Positions 26,204 to 36,226 are shown, counted from the stretch's first letter. The stretch is 64,000 bases of DNA from Nitrospirota bacterium (GCA_016212095.1 JACRHH010000015.1:1-64000), one strand, 5' to 3'. The notes: generated from the letters alone by a model not told the origin. Translations and numbers: made by a program.

Positions 26204-26612
26204 GGTATTTCTCCTTCATTAAATTTATAAGTTCGTCTATCAGATGCGGAAGCGGCTCTTTCTTTAGTCCAACCATCGTCACAAGCTCCTGATTCAGCGG
26301 CAGAAGAAGCTTTTCCGCCCTGCTCGACGACAGCGCCTCCGCCATCTTCGGCGTCACCTCGCCCAGCATCCCGTTTGCCAGCACCACACTCACCGGCCCG
26401 GTTATCACGTCAACGCGCCCGCTGTTCCAGACTATCGCGTTTTCGCCGGTTGCGCCCCGGTTGGCCTTGGCCTTCATCATGGCGGCAGTGGCGGCGGAAT
26501 TCGTGCCGAGCGCGGTTATGTCCAGCGATTCGCCGAACGATTCCCTAAGGCTTTTCACGATCAACGCGCCTATTCCTCCACCCTGTCCATCAACCACGGC
26601 TATCTTGAGCAT
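26190..26612 (-). CDS. DUF3842 family protein
   Basis: A 140-residue protein from the ATG at 26612. The longer frame adds 31 non-homologous residues overlapping the tamB start. It opens with a Rossmann-like loop, LKIAVVDGQGGGIGALIVKSL, and carries ALGTNSAATAAMMKAKAN and GPVSVVLANGMLGEVTPKMAEAL. Its function is unknown. It is often encoded with CooT-type proteins, and that coupling is seen here. Confidence 0.85.
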   Translation of the reverse strand: MLKIAVVDGQGGGIGALIVKSLRESFGESLDITALGTNSAATAAMMKAKANRGATGENAIVWNSGRVDVITGPVSVVLANGMLGEVTPKMAEALSSSRAEKLLLPLNQELVTMVGLKKEPLPHLIDELINLMKEKYHVRG

Positions 26613-26649
26613 ATGGAAGTATATAATATCCGTCTGAAGGTGCGATAGC

Positions 26650-29600
26650 TTGTTCAACAATAAAAAACCAATATACCTATTGCGGAAAGCTCTGCTCATG
26701 ACCACGCTGTCATGTCTTGTTTTCCTTTCAGGCTGCGACTTCGCGCGCGACGCGTTGAACCGGAACCTGTCGGAGTGGTTTCAGCAGAAGATCAAGCCCG
26801 CCATCGAGGCCGACAGCGGGCTGAAAATAGAGATCGGCAGCATCTCGGCAACCGCATGGCCGCTATGCTTCGATGCGCGTTCCGTAAAATTATACGATCC
26901 GGCAGGCGGCGCGACCCTGGCGGTTGAACGAGCGAGTGCGTGTCTCGATGCCGCAGCGCTGATTTCCGGCAAAAAGGTGTCGATCAGCCGCATTTCGATT
27001 GACGGGGTGAACCTGTCCGGAGAGTATGAGGCGATCAATAACGCCGTCAAATCGCTAAAAAAACAGAAGTTTACGCGCGAAAAGCCGGCAGGTTCGGCTC
27101 CGGCTCAGGAGTTTGAGATTCGCAACCCGGTAATCAGCGGCTTGTCGTTCGACATCAGGCATGAGGCGAAGGGGATTCATATTGCCACCGCCGTGAAGAT
27201 CAATCCATTGGTTGAGCGGAGCGGTTCGGGCTGGGCAGTGCTGGTTGACGGCGCGAAGCTGGACGTTGCCATGCGGGATCGTCCGGAGTTTGCCGCATCG
27301 GTTTCAGGCCGGATTCTGATTGCGCCAAACGGCGCGGCCACAATCGAGCGTTCCGTGGTTGAAGCGATGGATTCAAACGCGGTGGTTTCGGGCCGGATTG
27401 CGGACGGCGCGGCAGTGTTAGAGATTGAGAAGTCCGCAATAAAAATGAAATCAATCAAGCGGTTCCTGCAACTGTCCGGGCCGGGCGGCGGCGAATTCTC
27501 CGTGACCGGTGAAATCGCGGTTCCTGCGGCGGGAAGCCCGTCCGCCGAACTCGACATAAGCGGCGAGGGATACATTGAGAACCTGATGGAGGCGCTTGGC
27601 GCAAGGCCAGTTGTTGGCGGCCTTGTCCGGGCGGACGCCAGACTGGTTCACAAGGCTGGCAGCCTGTCGCTTTCCGGCGGCCTGGAAACAAGGAACGCCG
27701 TGATTCTGGGCATGGACGGCGCGAACCTGAAGGCCGAGTTCGAGTATGGCGACAAGAAACTGGCGTTCAGCAAAGGCCGAGGCGCAATTATGGGCGGCAA
27801 GGTGACAGACCTGCTTGTGGCGCTCGATTTCGGCGAGCAACGTTCGTACAAGGTTGAGGCGGACGTGGCCGAGGCCGCCGCCGACGCTGTCTTCAAGCTC
27901 GCCGGATGGACAAAGCCTGGTCTTTCCCCCGGCGTTCTCTCCGGGCGGTTCCGGCTTTCAGGAACAATGGGCGGCGGCGTGAAGGCGATGCTTGCCGACG
28001 GCAGAATCTCCTATCAGAGCCACAGAGTGGGCGAAACCCTGCCCGAACGCATAACCGGAATCGATGCCTCGCTTCTGCTCTCCGACGGCATCCTTACAAT
28101 TGTGGGCGCGGAGGTGCGCTGCGACTGCCTGGACGGCGATGTCGCGGGCCGCGCCGATATGGAAAACCGCTGGATCGCGCTGGATTATTCATTGCATGGC
28201 GGCGACATCGGCTGCGTGATCGCCGGACAGTCCGAATGGGTCGGCGGCGCGTTCCGGCTCGATGGCCGGGTGGACGGAACGTTCAACGCGCCTTTTGTCT
28301 CCGGCACGCTTGCGGTCTCGAAAGGCGGGCTTCACGGCATTAACTTCGATTCAACTGAATCGCTGCTGCATCTCTCGGACAAAGGCCTGAGCATCGACCG
28401 GCTGATAGTCCGCTCCGGCGAGTCGATGCTGGAGGGATCGGGCATCGTGGAGTTTCAGGGCGGCCCGTACACGTTCAGCAGGCCGAAATACCGTTTTTCG
28501 GGCAAGGCGCTGCGGATCGATCCGAATGTCGTGATCGAGACCGCCGGAGTTTCGACCGGCACGATTTTCGATTCCGCCATGTTTTCCGGCACGTTTTCGG
28601 GCGACATCCGGATCGAGGGCGATTCCGCTGGAATGACAGCCGATGTGAAGGCTGTTTCCGAAAACGGCAAAGTGTACGGACAGCCATACGACCGACTTGA
28701 TCTCGACATGCGCATATCCCCCGAAGAGACGCGAATCCGGAGCCTTGATGCAAGGCGGAACGACTCTTACATCAAGGCTTCCGGAACGGTGGCGAAGGAC
28801 AGCGTCTGCCTTGGCTTCGGAGATTCGGAGGTGAATATCGCGGACATCGCCGCGGCTCCGCCGGGCATGTCCGGACGAATCGCTTTCAAATCGAGCTGCT
28901 ACAGCACAAAGTCCGGACGCGAGGGCGAGGGAACGATCAAGATAAGTTACGCTTATTACCGCAAAATCTATCTTGGCGGCGGCGATATTCACCTGACAAT
29001 GAACGGCAACGATGTTTCGTATGAAGGCCTGCTTCTTGACGGAAGATGCCGCGTCAAGGGAACCGCCGAAATATCGAGGACGCCTGCCGTGCGCTTGAAT
29101 GCACAGTTCGACCAGGCCGAGTATGCAGACGTGGTTCTGCCGATGCTGAAGGATGTTCCGGATGACATATCGCTTGCGGGGCGCGGATGGCTCGATGCTG
29201 AATACTCGTCCGGACGCCTGACCGCCCGCCTGCGCCTCGACGACATTGCGCTTCGCGGATATGGCAAGCGCCTGAAGCTGGAAAAGCCGGTTGACGCCCA
29301 TGCGGATGGGCGCAGGCTTGAATTCGATACGGTCACGCTGTCGTCGGAGGACGGATATTTCACGCTGGACGGCAGCCTCGAAATCGGCAGGCGGTTCGAT
29401 CTGGCCGCCGGAGGCAAGCTCGACCTGGCGGCCGCACAGGCATTTTCCGCCGATCTGCGGAACGTGCGCGGCAACGCCTGGCTTTCGGCTGAAATGCGCG
29501 GCGAATGGGCCGATCCGGTTCTTGCTGGAAGCGTCTATATCGACAGCGGCAGCCTTGGGCTTCGCGACCTGCCCGGACGGCTGACAGGCATAACCGGCGT

Positions 29601-30669
29601 GATATTCATGGACGGCGGAAAAATAACTTCCGATTCGATAACGGCCCAGCTTGGCGGCGGCGTGGTTGATATGAGCGGGTGGGCGGTCATCGGGCGGGCG
29701 GCGCCGAAGGCGTTTCATCTGGATCTGCGCGCCGGAAACGTCGCGCTCAAGCCGCTGAAGGATCTTTCGGTGCAGCTCGACGCGATGCTGCGGATTGACG
29801 GCGACGGGCAGAGAAGGCGGATGACCGGCGACATCGTGTTTACGAATGCGGTGTACCGTGGGAGGGTCAACTACAAAAGCTGGCTTACCGGCCCGTCGGG
29901 CGGCGAGACCCGCCAGGCCGACAAGTCGTGGTTCGGCGACACAGAGTTGAACGTCCGCGTCACCGGCAAGAACCGCATTCTGGTTGACAATAACCTCGCG
30001 CGGGTATTTCTCGACGCCGATCTTTATCTGGGCGGAACTCCGGCGTCTCCCGGACTTATGGGGCGCGTTCAGGTTGAAAGCGGCTCGGTATTCTTCAGGA
30101 GCCACGAATTCCGGGTGATTTCGGGAAGCGCCGACATGATCGATCCCGGACGGTTCAACCCCATCGTGAACGTGAGCGCTGAGACATGGGCCAAGGGGCA
30201 TCTCGTGCGCCTGAGCATGGAAGGGCCGCTGAACCAGTTGAACATGAACCTGTTTTCGGAGTCGAACTTCACCGAAACCGACATTCTCGCATTGCTTTCG
30301 GTCGGCGGCGTGGGCAAGGAAGTGGAAGGGCTGGCCGGAGACATAGGCGCGGCTGAGGCGGCGGCGTTTCTTTCGGGCGGCCTTCAGGACGAGATGGAGG
30401 AGAAGATCACCTCTATCACCGGCTTCGACCGCTTCCAGCTCGATCCGCATGTGGACAAGACTCTGGGCACAATGGGGCCGCGCATGACCGTGGGCAAGAA
30501 ACTCTTTTTCGACAAGCTTTTTATCAGCTATTCAACCAACATCGGCACAAGCGAAAGCCAGGCCGTGAAGCTGGAATACAGCGTAATGCCGGGCATAACG
30601 GTGCTTGGACAGCGCGACGAACTTGGCGGAACCGGCGCTGATGTGAAGTTTCATTTCGATTTCGATTAG
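26650..30669 (+). CDS. tamB: TamB-like translocation and assembly module protein (DUF490), lipoprotein-type start
   Basis: A 1339-residue AsmA/TamB-superfamily protein bridging inner and outer membrane. Its long beta-rich body forms a groove; in E. coli TamB works with TamA in outer-membrane protein or lipid transport. The N-terminus is unusual in carrying a lipobox-like LVFLSGC at about residues 23-29. The DUF490 domain is in the last 350 residues (LARVFLDADLYLGGTPASPGL...FNPIVNVSAETW...SESNFTETDILALLSVGG). The TTG at 26650 gives a good signal peptide; the ATG at 26698 leaves a poor one. No tamA is adjacent. A 699-codon open frame on the opposite strand is a composition artefact. Confidence 0.88.
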   Translation: MFNNKKPIYLLRKALLMTTLSCLVFLSGCDFARDALNRNLSEWFQQKIKPAIEADSGLKIEIGSISATAWPLCFDARSVKLYDPAGGATLAVERASACLDAAALISGKKVSISRISIDGVNLSGEYEAINNAVKSLKKQKFTREKPAGSAPAQEFEIRNPVISGLSFDIRHEAKGIHIATAVKINPLVERSGSGWAVLVDGAKLDVAMRDRPEFAASVSGRILIAPNGAATIERSVVEAMDSNAVVSGRIADGAAVLEIEKSAIKMKSIKRFLQLSGPGGGEFSVTGEIAVPAAGSPSAELDISGEGYIENLMEALGARPVVGGLVRADARLVHKAGSLSLSGGLETRNAVILGMDGANLKAEFEYGDKKLAFSKGRGAIMGGKVTDLLVALDFGEQRSYKVEADVAEAAADAVFKLAGWTKPGLSPGVLSGRFRLSGTMGGGVKAMLADGRISYQSHRVGETLPERITGIDASLLLSDGILTIVGAEVRCDCLDGDVAGRADMENRWIALDYSLHGGDIGCVIAGQSEWVGGAFRLDGRVDGTFNAPFVSGTLAVSKGGLHGINFDSTESLLHLSDKGLSIDRLIVRSGESMLEGSGIVEFQGGPYTFSRPKYRFSGKALRIDPNVVIETAGVSTGTIFDSAMFSGTFSGDIRIEGDSAGMTADVKAVSENGKVYGQPYDRLDLDMRISPEETRIRSLDARRNDSYIKASGTVAKDSVCLGFGDSEVNIADIAAAPPGMSGRIAFKSSCYSTKSGREGEGTIKISYAYYRKIYLGGGDIHLTMNGNDVSYEGLLLDGRCRVKGTAEISRTPAVRLNAQFDQAEYADVVLPMLKDVPDDISLAGRGWLDAEYSSGRLTARLRLDDIALRGYGKRLKLEKPVDAHADGRRLEFDTVTLSSEDGYFTLDGSLEIGRRFDLAAGGKLDLAAAQAFSADLRNVRGNAWLSAEMRGEWADPVLAGSVYIDSGSLGLRDLPGRLTGITGVIFMDGGKITSDSITAQLGGGVVDMSGWAVIGRAAPKAFHLDLRAGNVALKPLKDLSVQLDAMLRIDGDGQRRRMTGDIVFTNAVYRGRVNYKSWLTGPSGGETRQADKSWFGDTELNVRVTGKNRILVDNNLARVFLDADLYLGGTPASPGLMGRVQVESGSVFFRSHEFRVISGSADMIDPGRFNPIVNVSAETWAKGHLVRLSMEGPLNQLNMNLFSESNFTETDILALLSVGGVGKEVEGLAGDIGAAEAAAFLSGGLQDEMEEKITSITGFDRFQLDPHVDKTLGTMGPRMTVGKKLFFDKLFISYSTNIGTSESQAVKLEYSVMPGITVLGQRDELGGTGADVKFHFDFD

Positions 30670-32063
30670 GGAGCGTCTCCAAGCAGTCTTGCCGCCGCCC
30701 GTTGCGCCGGGCCGCCTGTCCACCAGGCATCCACAAGCGCGTCGGCGGAAACGCCGTCGAGAATTGAGGGGCAGCCAAACGAGATAACTGTGCTTTTTCC
30801 TGCCGATTTCAGGATTCCATCCAGCAGCTTTCCCGATTCATCCGAGAGTCCGCTTCGCCCTTTCCACGCCGCCACCTTCGAAAAGAGCGCGACTACAACA
30901 TCTCCTCCGGCGAATTCGTTCGCAGCCATTCCGCGAATGCCCGGATGCTTCGCCCTGAGCGCATTCAAAAATATTGAGTCGTTTTCGCGGTTATCGTCGT
31001 CGATAACGATCACCGTTTCATCGCCTTCAATATGCGTTTCGCCTTTTCTAACGCGAAGCGCCTTGAACGACAGCGTTTCGGCAAGCTTTTCATTGGCGGT
31101 ATAGTCCGGCGGCGATGGGGTTCCATGCGCCGCCAGCATTGCACGCAGATGCTCAACCCGTTGCTCTGCCTCTATGAACCGCGCCTCAACATGCTCCCAC
31201 GCGCCGGCAATCTCCCGCGCCGCCGCCATCGGATCGTCCGGATGAAGGATTATATCGCAGCCCGCGATCAGCGCCATCAGGCAGGCGCGCGCCTCGCCGT
31301 ATCGCCCGGTTATCGCGCCCATGTTCATGGCATCGGTAATTACTACGCCGTCGAAGCCAAGCTTGCGTCGAAGCAGCCCGTCGATGACCGGGTGTGAAAG
31401 CGTGGCCGGAAGCTCGTCGTCGAACGCGTCAACGCGAAGGTGTCCGGCCATTATCATCGAAACGCCCGCGTCGATGGCCGCCCGAAACGGCGCAAGCTCA
31501 ACCGCTTCAAGCCGCGCCTCGTCCATGGCAAGAAGCGGCAGGCTAAGGTGCGAGTCGATGGCGGTGTCGCCGTGGCCGGGAAAATGCTTGGCGCAGGCGG
31601 CTACCGTGCCGCCCTGCTGAATCGCCCGTACATGCTCGCGCACAAACCACGAAACCTCAGCCGGATCGTTCCCGTATGCGCGTGTGCAGATGATCGGATT
31701 GGACGGATTGGTGTGAACATCGGCAACCGGCGCGAGAATGACGTTGATTCCGGCATCCAGAGCCTCGTCGCGCACTGCGGCAACTGCGGCGCGGAACATC
31801 TCCGCCCCGGCGAGATCGTGTCCGCAGGTGGCCATTGCCATTGCCATCGCGGGCGGAAACAGCGTGCCGCCATCAACGTGCTGGCCAAGCCCCTGTTCAA
31901 GGTCGGACATTACAAGAAGCGGGCGTCCAGCCGCGCGATTCAGCTCGCGCACAGCTTCACGCACAACCGGCAGCTTTCCGCCGAAGATTATATAACCGCC
32001 GATTCCGGCCTCTGCCAGCTTGCGATATTGGTCGAACCCGGAATCAAGTTCCGCGCCGTTCAA
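30666..32063 (-). CDS. nagZ: Glycoside hydrolase family 3, beta-N-acetylhexosaminidase (NagZ-like)
   Basis: A GH3 enzyme that removes N-acetylglucosamine from peptidoglycan fragments during cell-wall recycling. The signature KHFPGHGDTAIDSH is present, with the catalytic His in the flexible loop, together with SDLEQGLGQHV and ITDAMNMGAI, whose Asp is the nucleophile. About 100 extra C-terminal residues follow the barrel. The TTG at 32063 gives 465 residues. The upstream in-frame codons read KRIAGIIVPRL, which fits the family's first strand, so translation probably begins further up, perhaps at the CTG at 32111 (481 residues). It is the last gene of the selB-crcB-cytochrome run. Confidence 0.88.
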   Translation of the reverse strand: MNGAELDSGFDQYRKLAEAGIGGYIIFGGKLPVVREAVRELNRAAGRPLLVMSDLEQGLGQHVDGGTLFPPAMAMAMATCGHDLAGAEMFRAAVAAVRDEALDAGINVILAPVADVHTNPSNPIICTRAYGNDPAEVSWFVREHVRAIQQGGTVAACAKHFPGHGDTAIDSHLSLPLLAMDEARLEAVELAPFRAAIDAGVSMIMAGHLRVDAFDDELPATLSHPVIDGLLRRKLGFDGVVITDAMNMGAITGRYGEARACLMALIAGCDIILHPDDPMAAAREIAGAWEHVEARFIEAEQRVEHLRAMLAAHGTPSPPDYTANEKLAETLSFKALRVRKGETHIEGDETVIVIDDDNRENDSIFLNALRAKHPGIRGMAANEFAGGDVVVALFSKVAAWKGRSGLSDESGKLLDGILKSAGKSTVISFGCPSILDGVSADALVDAWWTGGPAQRAAARLLGDAP

Positions 32064-32123
32064 GCGCGGAACGATGATTCCGGCGATGCGTTTCAGCAGC
32101 GACGTATCCAGTTTGGCTGCCGC

Positions 32124-32516
32124 CTATTCCTTGTGCTTGCCTTCATGCTTTTCGTCAGAATGGTGTCCGCTGCTTTTATTCCATTTGGATTGGTGGCATT
32201 CATGGCACTTGCGCGGATCGGCGGTTGAAAAGGTTATCTTGCCGTTATGGCATGTGCCGCAGAAACGTCCCTTGTTCATCTCGGCCATGGTCATCTTTGC
32301 CGCGCCATGCTTCATCTCGAAGATGCCCGGATGGCAGGCGTCGCATTTGAAGCCCTCCTTGGCGTGTTCCTCTCCCTCGAATTTCACCACGCCGCGTCCA
32401 CCGCCCGGCCACGTCAGTTCGCGGTCTGGCGGAACGGCAAAACCGGCTTGCGGACTGATCAACATGGCTGCGACAGCTAAAACTCCAATTGCTGCCTGAA
32501 TGCGTATTGTTCTCAT
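32124..32516 (-). CDS. Periplasmic triheme cytochrome (c7-like)
   Basis: A 130-residue protein with a signal peptide (to about AGFA, residue 27) and three heme c attachment motifs: CDACH, CGTCH and CHECH. Extra His residues (HAKEG, KHGAA) could be distal ligands. A GVVKFEGEEHAKEGF segment before the first heme matches small c7/c3-like cytochromes of metal- and sulfate-reducing bacteria. It would carry electrons in the periplasm. The His/Lys-rich tail may bind metal. It overlaps the stop of the DUF190 gene by four bases. Confidence 0.88.
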   Translation of the reverse strand: MRTIRIQAAIGVLAVAAMLISPQAGFAVPPDRELTWPGGGRGVVKFEGEEHAKEGFKCDACHPGIFEMKHGAAKMTMAEMNKGRFCGTCHNGKITFSTADPRKCHECHQSKWNKSSGHHSDEKHEGKHKE

Positions 32517-32872
32517 TTCATCTCCTTTTTCTTTGGCTGGTATCTGACAATCTCGGCAAGCTCCAAGGTTAGAAGCCCGCCGCAGTTTGCCTCGTCGAAA
32601 AGTCCGTCGATGACCGGAATGAACGCCCGAAGCTTTTCTTCCGAGTCAACAATCTCGATTATCACCGGCATGTCTTCGGAAAGCCGCAGTATTTTTGCGG
32701 TATGAATGCGGCTTGACGCGCCGAATCCGGCCACGCATTTTAGCACGGTTGCGCCTGCAAGGTCGTTTTTCCGCGCTTCAAGCACAATGGCCTCGTAGAG
32801 CGGCTTGCCATGCACATGGTCGCTTTCACCAATGAATATGCGAAGCAGCTTGCCGATGTCTGAAGTTTTCAT
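32513..32872 (-). CDS. DUF190 family protein
   Basis: A 119-residue PII-like-fold protein from the ATG at 32872; an earlier start would run into crcB. Family marks are LLRIFIGESDHVHGKPLYEAIVLEA, GATVLKCVAGFG and LSEDMPVIIEIVDSEEKL. DUF190 genes very often adjoin crcB, as here, and are thought to act in fluoride response, though the mechanism is not established. Confidence 0.9.
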   Translation of the reverse strand: MKTSDIGKLLRIFIGESDHVHGKPLYEAIVLEARKNDLAGATVLKCVAGFGASSRIHTAKILRLSEDMPVIIEIVDSEEKLRAFIPVIDGLFDEANCGGLLTLELAEIVRYQPKKKEMK

Positions 32873-32889
32873 TTTGCCCCCTGAGTTCG

Positions 32890-33264
32890 TTAAATAATCC
32901 GGCCAAGCAGAATCCCGGCCCAAGCGCCCGCAATGCAGCAAACAACCGAACCGGCCACGTTCACGCTTGCCGCAACCAACTGTCCGCCCTGCAACAGAGC
33001 CATCGTCTCGTAGCTGAACGACGAGAACGTAGTAAAACCGCCCATGATGCCGATGGTGAGAAACACGCGGATATTCGGCGTAATCGCCATGTATCGCTCC
33101 GACATGCTCATCACAAGGCCGATCATGATCGAGCCAAGGATGTTTATGATCATCGTTCCAAGCGGAAACTCAGCGCCGCTGTAACGGTGAATCAGCCCGC
33201 TCAGGCCATACCGAGCCATCGCGCCCAGCCCGCCGCCAAGGAAAACGAGGAGGTATTTCTCCAT
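32890..33264 (-). CDS. crcB: Fluoride exporter CrcB/Fluc
   Basis: A 124-residue membrane protein with four hydrophobic segments and the Fluc motifs GGGLGAMARYGLS, PLGTMIINILGS and GGFTTFSSFSYE, the Phe-box and Na-site region. It works as a dual-topology dimeric channel that lets fluoride leave the cell. It lies between selB and DUF190 with spacings of a few bases. I did not recognise a crcB fluoride riboswitch upstream, because the gene is internal to an operon. Confidence 0.95.
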   Translation of the reverse strand: MEKYLLVFLGGGLGAMARYGLSGLIHRYSGAEFPLGTMIINILGSIMIGLVMSMSERYMAITPNIRVFLTIGIMGGFTTFSSFSYETMALLQGGQLVAASVNVAGSVVCCIAGAWAGILLGRII

Positions 33265-33268
33265 TAGA

Positions 33269-35173
33269 TCAGGCCCCCGCCGGTTTCAAGATAATCTTTC
33301 TTGCATCCCCAATTCGCATGGTAATTCGCGCGGAATCCAGATGTTCCAGAAACGGCAACGCGAATTTGCGCGTCGTGCCGACAAGGTCGCGGAACTCGGC
33401 AACGGTCATATCCGGCATCTCCGGCTTTTCGGCCTGAAATTTCCGAAGTAGCGCGATCATCTCGTCGTACCGCCCGGTTGTAATATACACCGCGTCGGTG
33501 ATGCGCTTCAGCTTTCCCTCCACGGCCAGCAGTTTCAGCACGTCGGCCATGCGTTTTTCGGTCATCTTCATCTCGTCGGCCAGTTCCTTCAATAGCGGCG
33601 GCTGGAATCCGCCCGCGCCTATCTTGTCAAGAACTCCCTTTTTGGTTGCCTCATCGGTTTCTGTGAGCGCCACCTTGTGGCCAGCCGAACGCACAAACTC
33701 CTGCTCCACAGCAACCTCGCGAGTAAGCGCAAGCAGTCCGCCGAATATTTTGGGCGGAAGCCCCGGAAACATGCCGCGCAGCTCTTCCTTGGCCATGCCC
33801 GGCTTCATCGGATTTGCGCGGTGGAATTCCCGCAGCCGCGTAACCACCCTCTCCCGGAAGCCTGTAACGGCGGACGAATGAATGAACGCGTCTTCCACCG
33901 GCAGAACAGCGCCGCTTTTCTTGAGCGAATCCACTGCCGCGGCAATCGCCGGAATGTCGGCCTTTATCCAGCCCTCAAGCCGGGCAAGCGTCATGCCGCG
34001 AATGCCCTCGCGCGAGATTTTGGTCTCAATCGCCCGCGCCAGATTGCCGGAAGCGTAAACTTCGAGGTCGGCGACGCCGTCTTTTCGCTTGCGCCTTCGC
34101 GGCGAAGGATCTAGCACCACGCCGCCGCCAAGCGTTGCAAGCGGCGAAAACCGGCGGATAACGAACCTGTCGCCCGACATCGCGACAACCGGGTTGTCGA
34201 TACGGAATTGACAGAACGCCTCTTCGCCCGGCTTCAGCGCGTCGGTGTCGTACAGCAGGATTCTGCCCACGGTTTCCGCCGTGCCTATATGGAAATGAAC
34301 GGGCGACATGGTTTTCAGCGGCTGCACGTCTTTCAGCAGGCGCACACTGGCGTCGATAACCGTGGTTGATTCAAGCCGTCCGGGCGAAACAAGCGTGTCG
34401 CCGCGCGCGATGTCTTCCTTTTCGATGCCCTGTAGATTCACCGCAACGCGCTGTCCGGCGCGGGCCGTGCGTATAGATTTCCCGTGGCTGTGCAGGCCGC
34501 GCACTTTGCACTCGGTGTCGCGCGGAAGGATTTCTACCGATTCCTCAACCGACAGCTTTCCGCCGATTGCGGTTCCGGTTACAACCGTGCCAAAACCTTT
34601 CAGCGTGAAAACACGGTCTATCGGAAGCCGGAAGATGCCGCGCTCAGATTTCACCGGAGTTTCGAGCGCCATTTTGTGGATTGTTTTTTTGAGCGTGTCA
34701 AGGTTGTCGCCGGTTTTCGACGAAACCGCCACGATCTCCGCGCCCTCCAGAAACGTTCCGGCGATGAAGGCGCGCACGTCGTCGGTCACAAGCTCAAGCC
34801 AGTCGGCGTCAACCATGTCGCTTTTGGTGAGCACGACGATGCCGCGAGCTATTCCAAGCAGGTCGCAGATGGCCAGATGCTCGCGGCTCTGCGGCATCAC
34901 GCCCTCGTCCGCGGCGATCACCATCGCCACGATGTCTATGCCGCCCGCGCCCGCAAGCATGTTTCGCACAAGCCGCTCGTGGCCCGGAACATCCACTATG
35001 CCGATGGTGAGGCCGTCGTCGAACGCCAGATCGGCAAACCCAAGCTCGATGGTTATGCCGCGCTCTTTTTCCTCCTTCAGGCGGTCGGGATCGGTTCCGG
35101 TTAGCGCCTTTACCAGAGAGCTTTTGCCGTGGTCTATATGCCCGGCGGTTCCGAGGATGACGTATCTGGCCAT
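33269..35173 (-). CDS. selB: Selenocysteine-specific elongation factor SelB
   Basis: A 634-residue EF-Tu-like GTPase that delivers Sec-tRNA to UGA codons by binding the SECIS hairpin. GTPase motifs are [10 protein letters not shown] (G1), [22 protein letters not shown] (G3) and TKSD (G4). The last 250 residues are winged-helix repeats that bind SECIS RNA. With selA in the window this shows that the organism decodes UGA as Sec, which matters for the UGA-containing gene at 59400. It heads a run of closely spaced genes (crcB, DUF190, cytochrome, nagZ). Confidence 0.96.
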   Translation of the reverse strand: MARYVILGTAGHIDHGKSSLVKALTGTDPDRLKEEKERGITIELGFADLAFDDGLTIGIVDVPGHERLVRNMLAGAGGIDIVAMVIAADEGVMPQSREHLAICDLLGIARGIVVLTKSDMVDADWLELVTDDVRAFIAGTFLEGAEIVAVSSKTGDNLDTLKKTIHKMALETPVKSERGIFRLPIDRVFTLKGFGTVVTGTAIGGKLSVEESVEILPRDTECKVRGLHSHGKSIRTARAGQRVAVNLQGIEKEDIARGDTLVSPGRLESTTVIDASVRLLKDVQPLKTMSPVHFHIGTAETVGRILLYDTDALKPGEEAFCQFRIDNPVVAMSGDRFVIRRFSPLATLGGGVVLDPSPRRRKRKDGVADLEVYASGNLARAIETKISREGIRGMTLARLEGWIKADIPAIAAAVDSLKKSGAVLPVEDAFIHSSAVTGFRERVVTRLREFHRANPMKPGMAKEELRGMFPGLPPKIFGGLLALTREVAVEQEFVRSAGHKVALTETDEATKKGVLDKIGAGGFQPPLLKELADEMKMTEKRMADVLKLLAVEGKLKRITDAVYITTGRYDEMIALLRKFQAEKPEMPDMTVAEFRDLVGTTRKFALPFLEHLDSARITMRIGDARKIILKPAGA

Positions 35174-35176
35174 GGG

Positions 35177-35317
35177 CTACATGTACCCCTGTTCGCGGTT
35201 GTATTGGAGGAACTTTTCAAAGCTCGATTCCCGCAACGACTCATCCGCCGGAAACCAGCGGATGGCAGGTTTCAGAATGGCGTGGGGGGAGGTAGGGAAA
35301 TTGGGGTGGAGGGCCAT
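35177..35317 (-). pseudogene. 5' relic of a type III restriction enzyme (res) gene
   Basis: A 46-codon frame. Its first 33 or so residues ([20 protein letters not shown] then [15 protein letters not shown]) match the N-terminus I know from BPTD_3080-type type III restriction endonuclease subunits, normally about 900-1000 residues. The helicase and nuclease parts are absent. The last codons (REQGYM, stop) are nearly identical in DNA to the 3' end of radC at 38308-38328, which suggests a recombination joint. It ends three bases before the selB start codon. Confidence 0.65.
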
Positions 35318-35323
35318 GCGAAC

Positions 35324-35860
35324 CTAGCGCAGTAAACGTTTGTTTGCCGAAAGAACGGGAATGCCACTGTTTATAAAGTCGCCGTCATCCGTAACCAGTG
35401 TCAAGCCCTTTCTCTTACACAACTCGGTGATAACCTGGTCATTGAAATCTGAATCGCCTGCCCCGAACTGGTTAATCAGTCCATCGATGTCCAAGGCCTC
35501 AAAGCTGCTTTCAATCCGTGAACAGTGCTTCAGGACGCGCTTGACATCGGCGGCTACGTCTTGTGCCACGGGCTTGAACTCCGCACTTTTACGAAATCGC
35601 TTGAAATCGGCGTGCGGTTTGCCCATGACATTCCATTTCAACCTGGCATAGGTGTTAATGAATTCAGAAACGATCAGAACATCAATATAGATGCGGCTTT
35701 GCGCGGCAAGAATTCTTGCGAGCTCGCGCGAATAGGCAGTCACCCTCTTGTCCCCCGGTTTTTGTGGGCCATAGACAAACATCCAGATGTTGGCATCCAG
35801 CAGCAATTCGTCCGAAGCCTTAAAGCCGTAACGGGTAATTTCTTCCGCCCTATGACTCAT
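35324..35860 (-). CDS. PIN-domain protein, third gene of HATPase/STAS-like/PIN cassette
   Basis: A 178-residue protein from the ATG at 35860; a longer frame begins inside the preceding gene. The PIN motifs are [14 protein letters not shown] near the start, [15 protein letters not shown] with the conserved Glu, and the distal acids in [20 protein letters not shown] and LVTDDGDF. All metal-binding positions look intact, so it is probably an active RNase. It overlaps the STAS-like gene by 11 bases, so its expression is tied to the two upstream genes. Confidence 0.8.
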   Translation of the reverse strand: MSHRAEEITRYGFKASDELLLDANIWMFVYGPQKPGDKRVTAYSRELARILAAQSRIYIDVLIVSEFINTYARLKWNVMGKPHADFKRFRKSAEFKPVAQDVAADVKRVLKHCSRIESSFEALDIDGLINQFGAGDSDFNDQVITELCKRKGLTLVTDDGDFINSGIPVLSANKRLLR

Positions 35861-36215
35861 CGCTGTCGCTCCCCAGCGCTTCTTGCACGGCTCGATCAAA
35901 TTTCTTAGGGTCTTTAAAGTAAAGCTTGGCCGTTTCAACCACGCGCTTTAGTAACGCCAGATCATCAGGCTGCATATCCCGAACTGTGAGCATGGAGCGA
36001 ATCTGTTCTTCGCTGAAGGAGCCATACAACTGGCCAATAGCCGCATTCAGAAACGCCGAGGTCAAGATCGTGATGTTGTGGAATGAAAGCGTGACGTTTA
36101 GCCCCTCTTTCAGGGTTGCCGCAAGACGATCATAGACCTTTTGTCCATCGCCGGAGGCAACGCAGATAGGGCTGCCAACAATCTCGAATATTGAAAGAGA
36201 CATGCCTTTATTCAT
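35850..36215 (-). CDS. DUF4325 STAS-like domain protein
   Basis: A 121-residue protein of the DUF4325 type: ASGDGQKVYDRLAATLKEGLNVTLSFHN, then ILTSAFLNAAIGQLYGSFSEEQIRSML. The fold resembles STAS anti-anti-sigma proteins, where a conserved Ser can be phosphorylated by a GHKL kinase. The upstream gene encodes just such an HATPase, so a kinase-substrate pair controlling the downstream PIN nuclease is a reasonable inference but unproven. Confidence 0.78.
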   Translation of the reverse strand: MNKGMSLSIFEIVGSPICVASGDGQKVYDRLAATLKEGLNVTLSFHNITILTSAFLNAAIGQLYGSFSEEQIRSMLTVRDMQPDDLALLKRVVETAKLYFKDPKKFDRAVQEALGSDSDES

Positions 36216-36226
36216 AATGTTTGCCC

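Noticed and set aside
28351-30450. 699-codon open frame antisense to tamB
   Set aside because: A GC-rich gene leaves the opposite strand free of stops; the translation has no domain, its His/Arg-rich composition is typical of a shadow frame, and tamB is clearly real.
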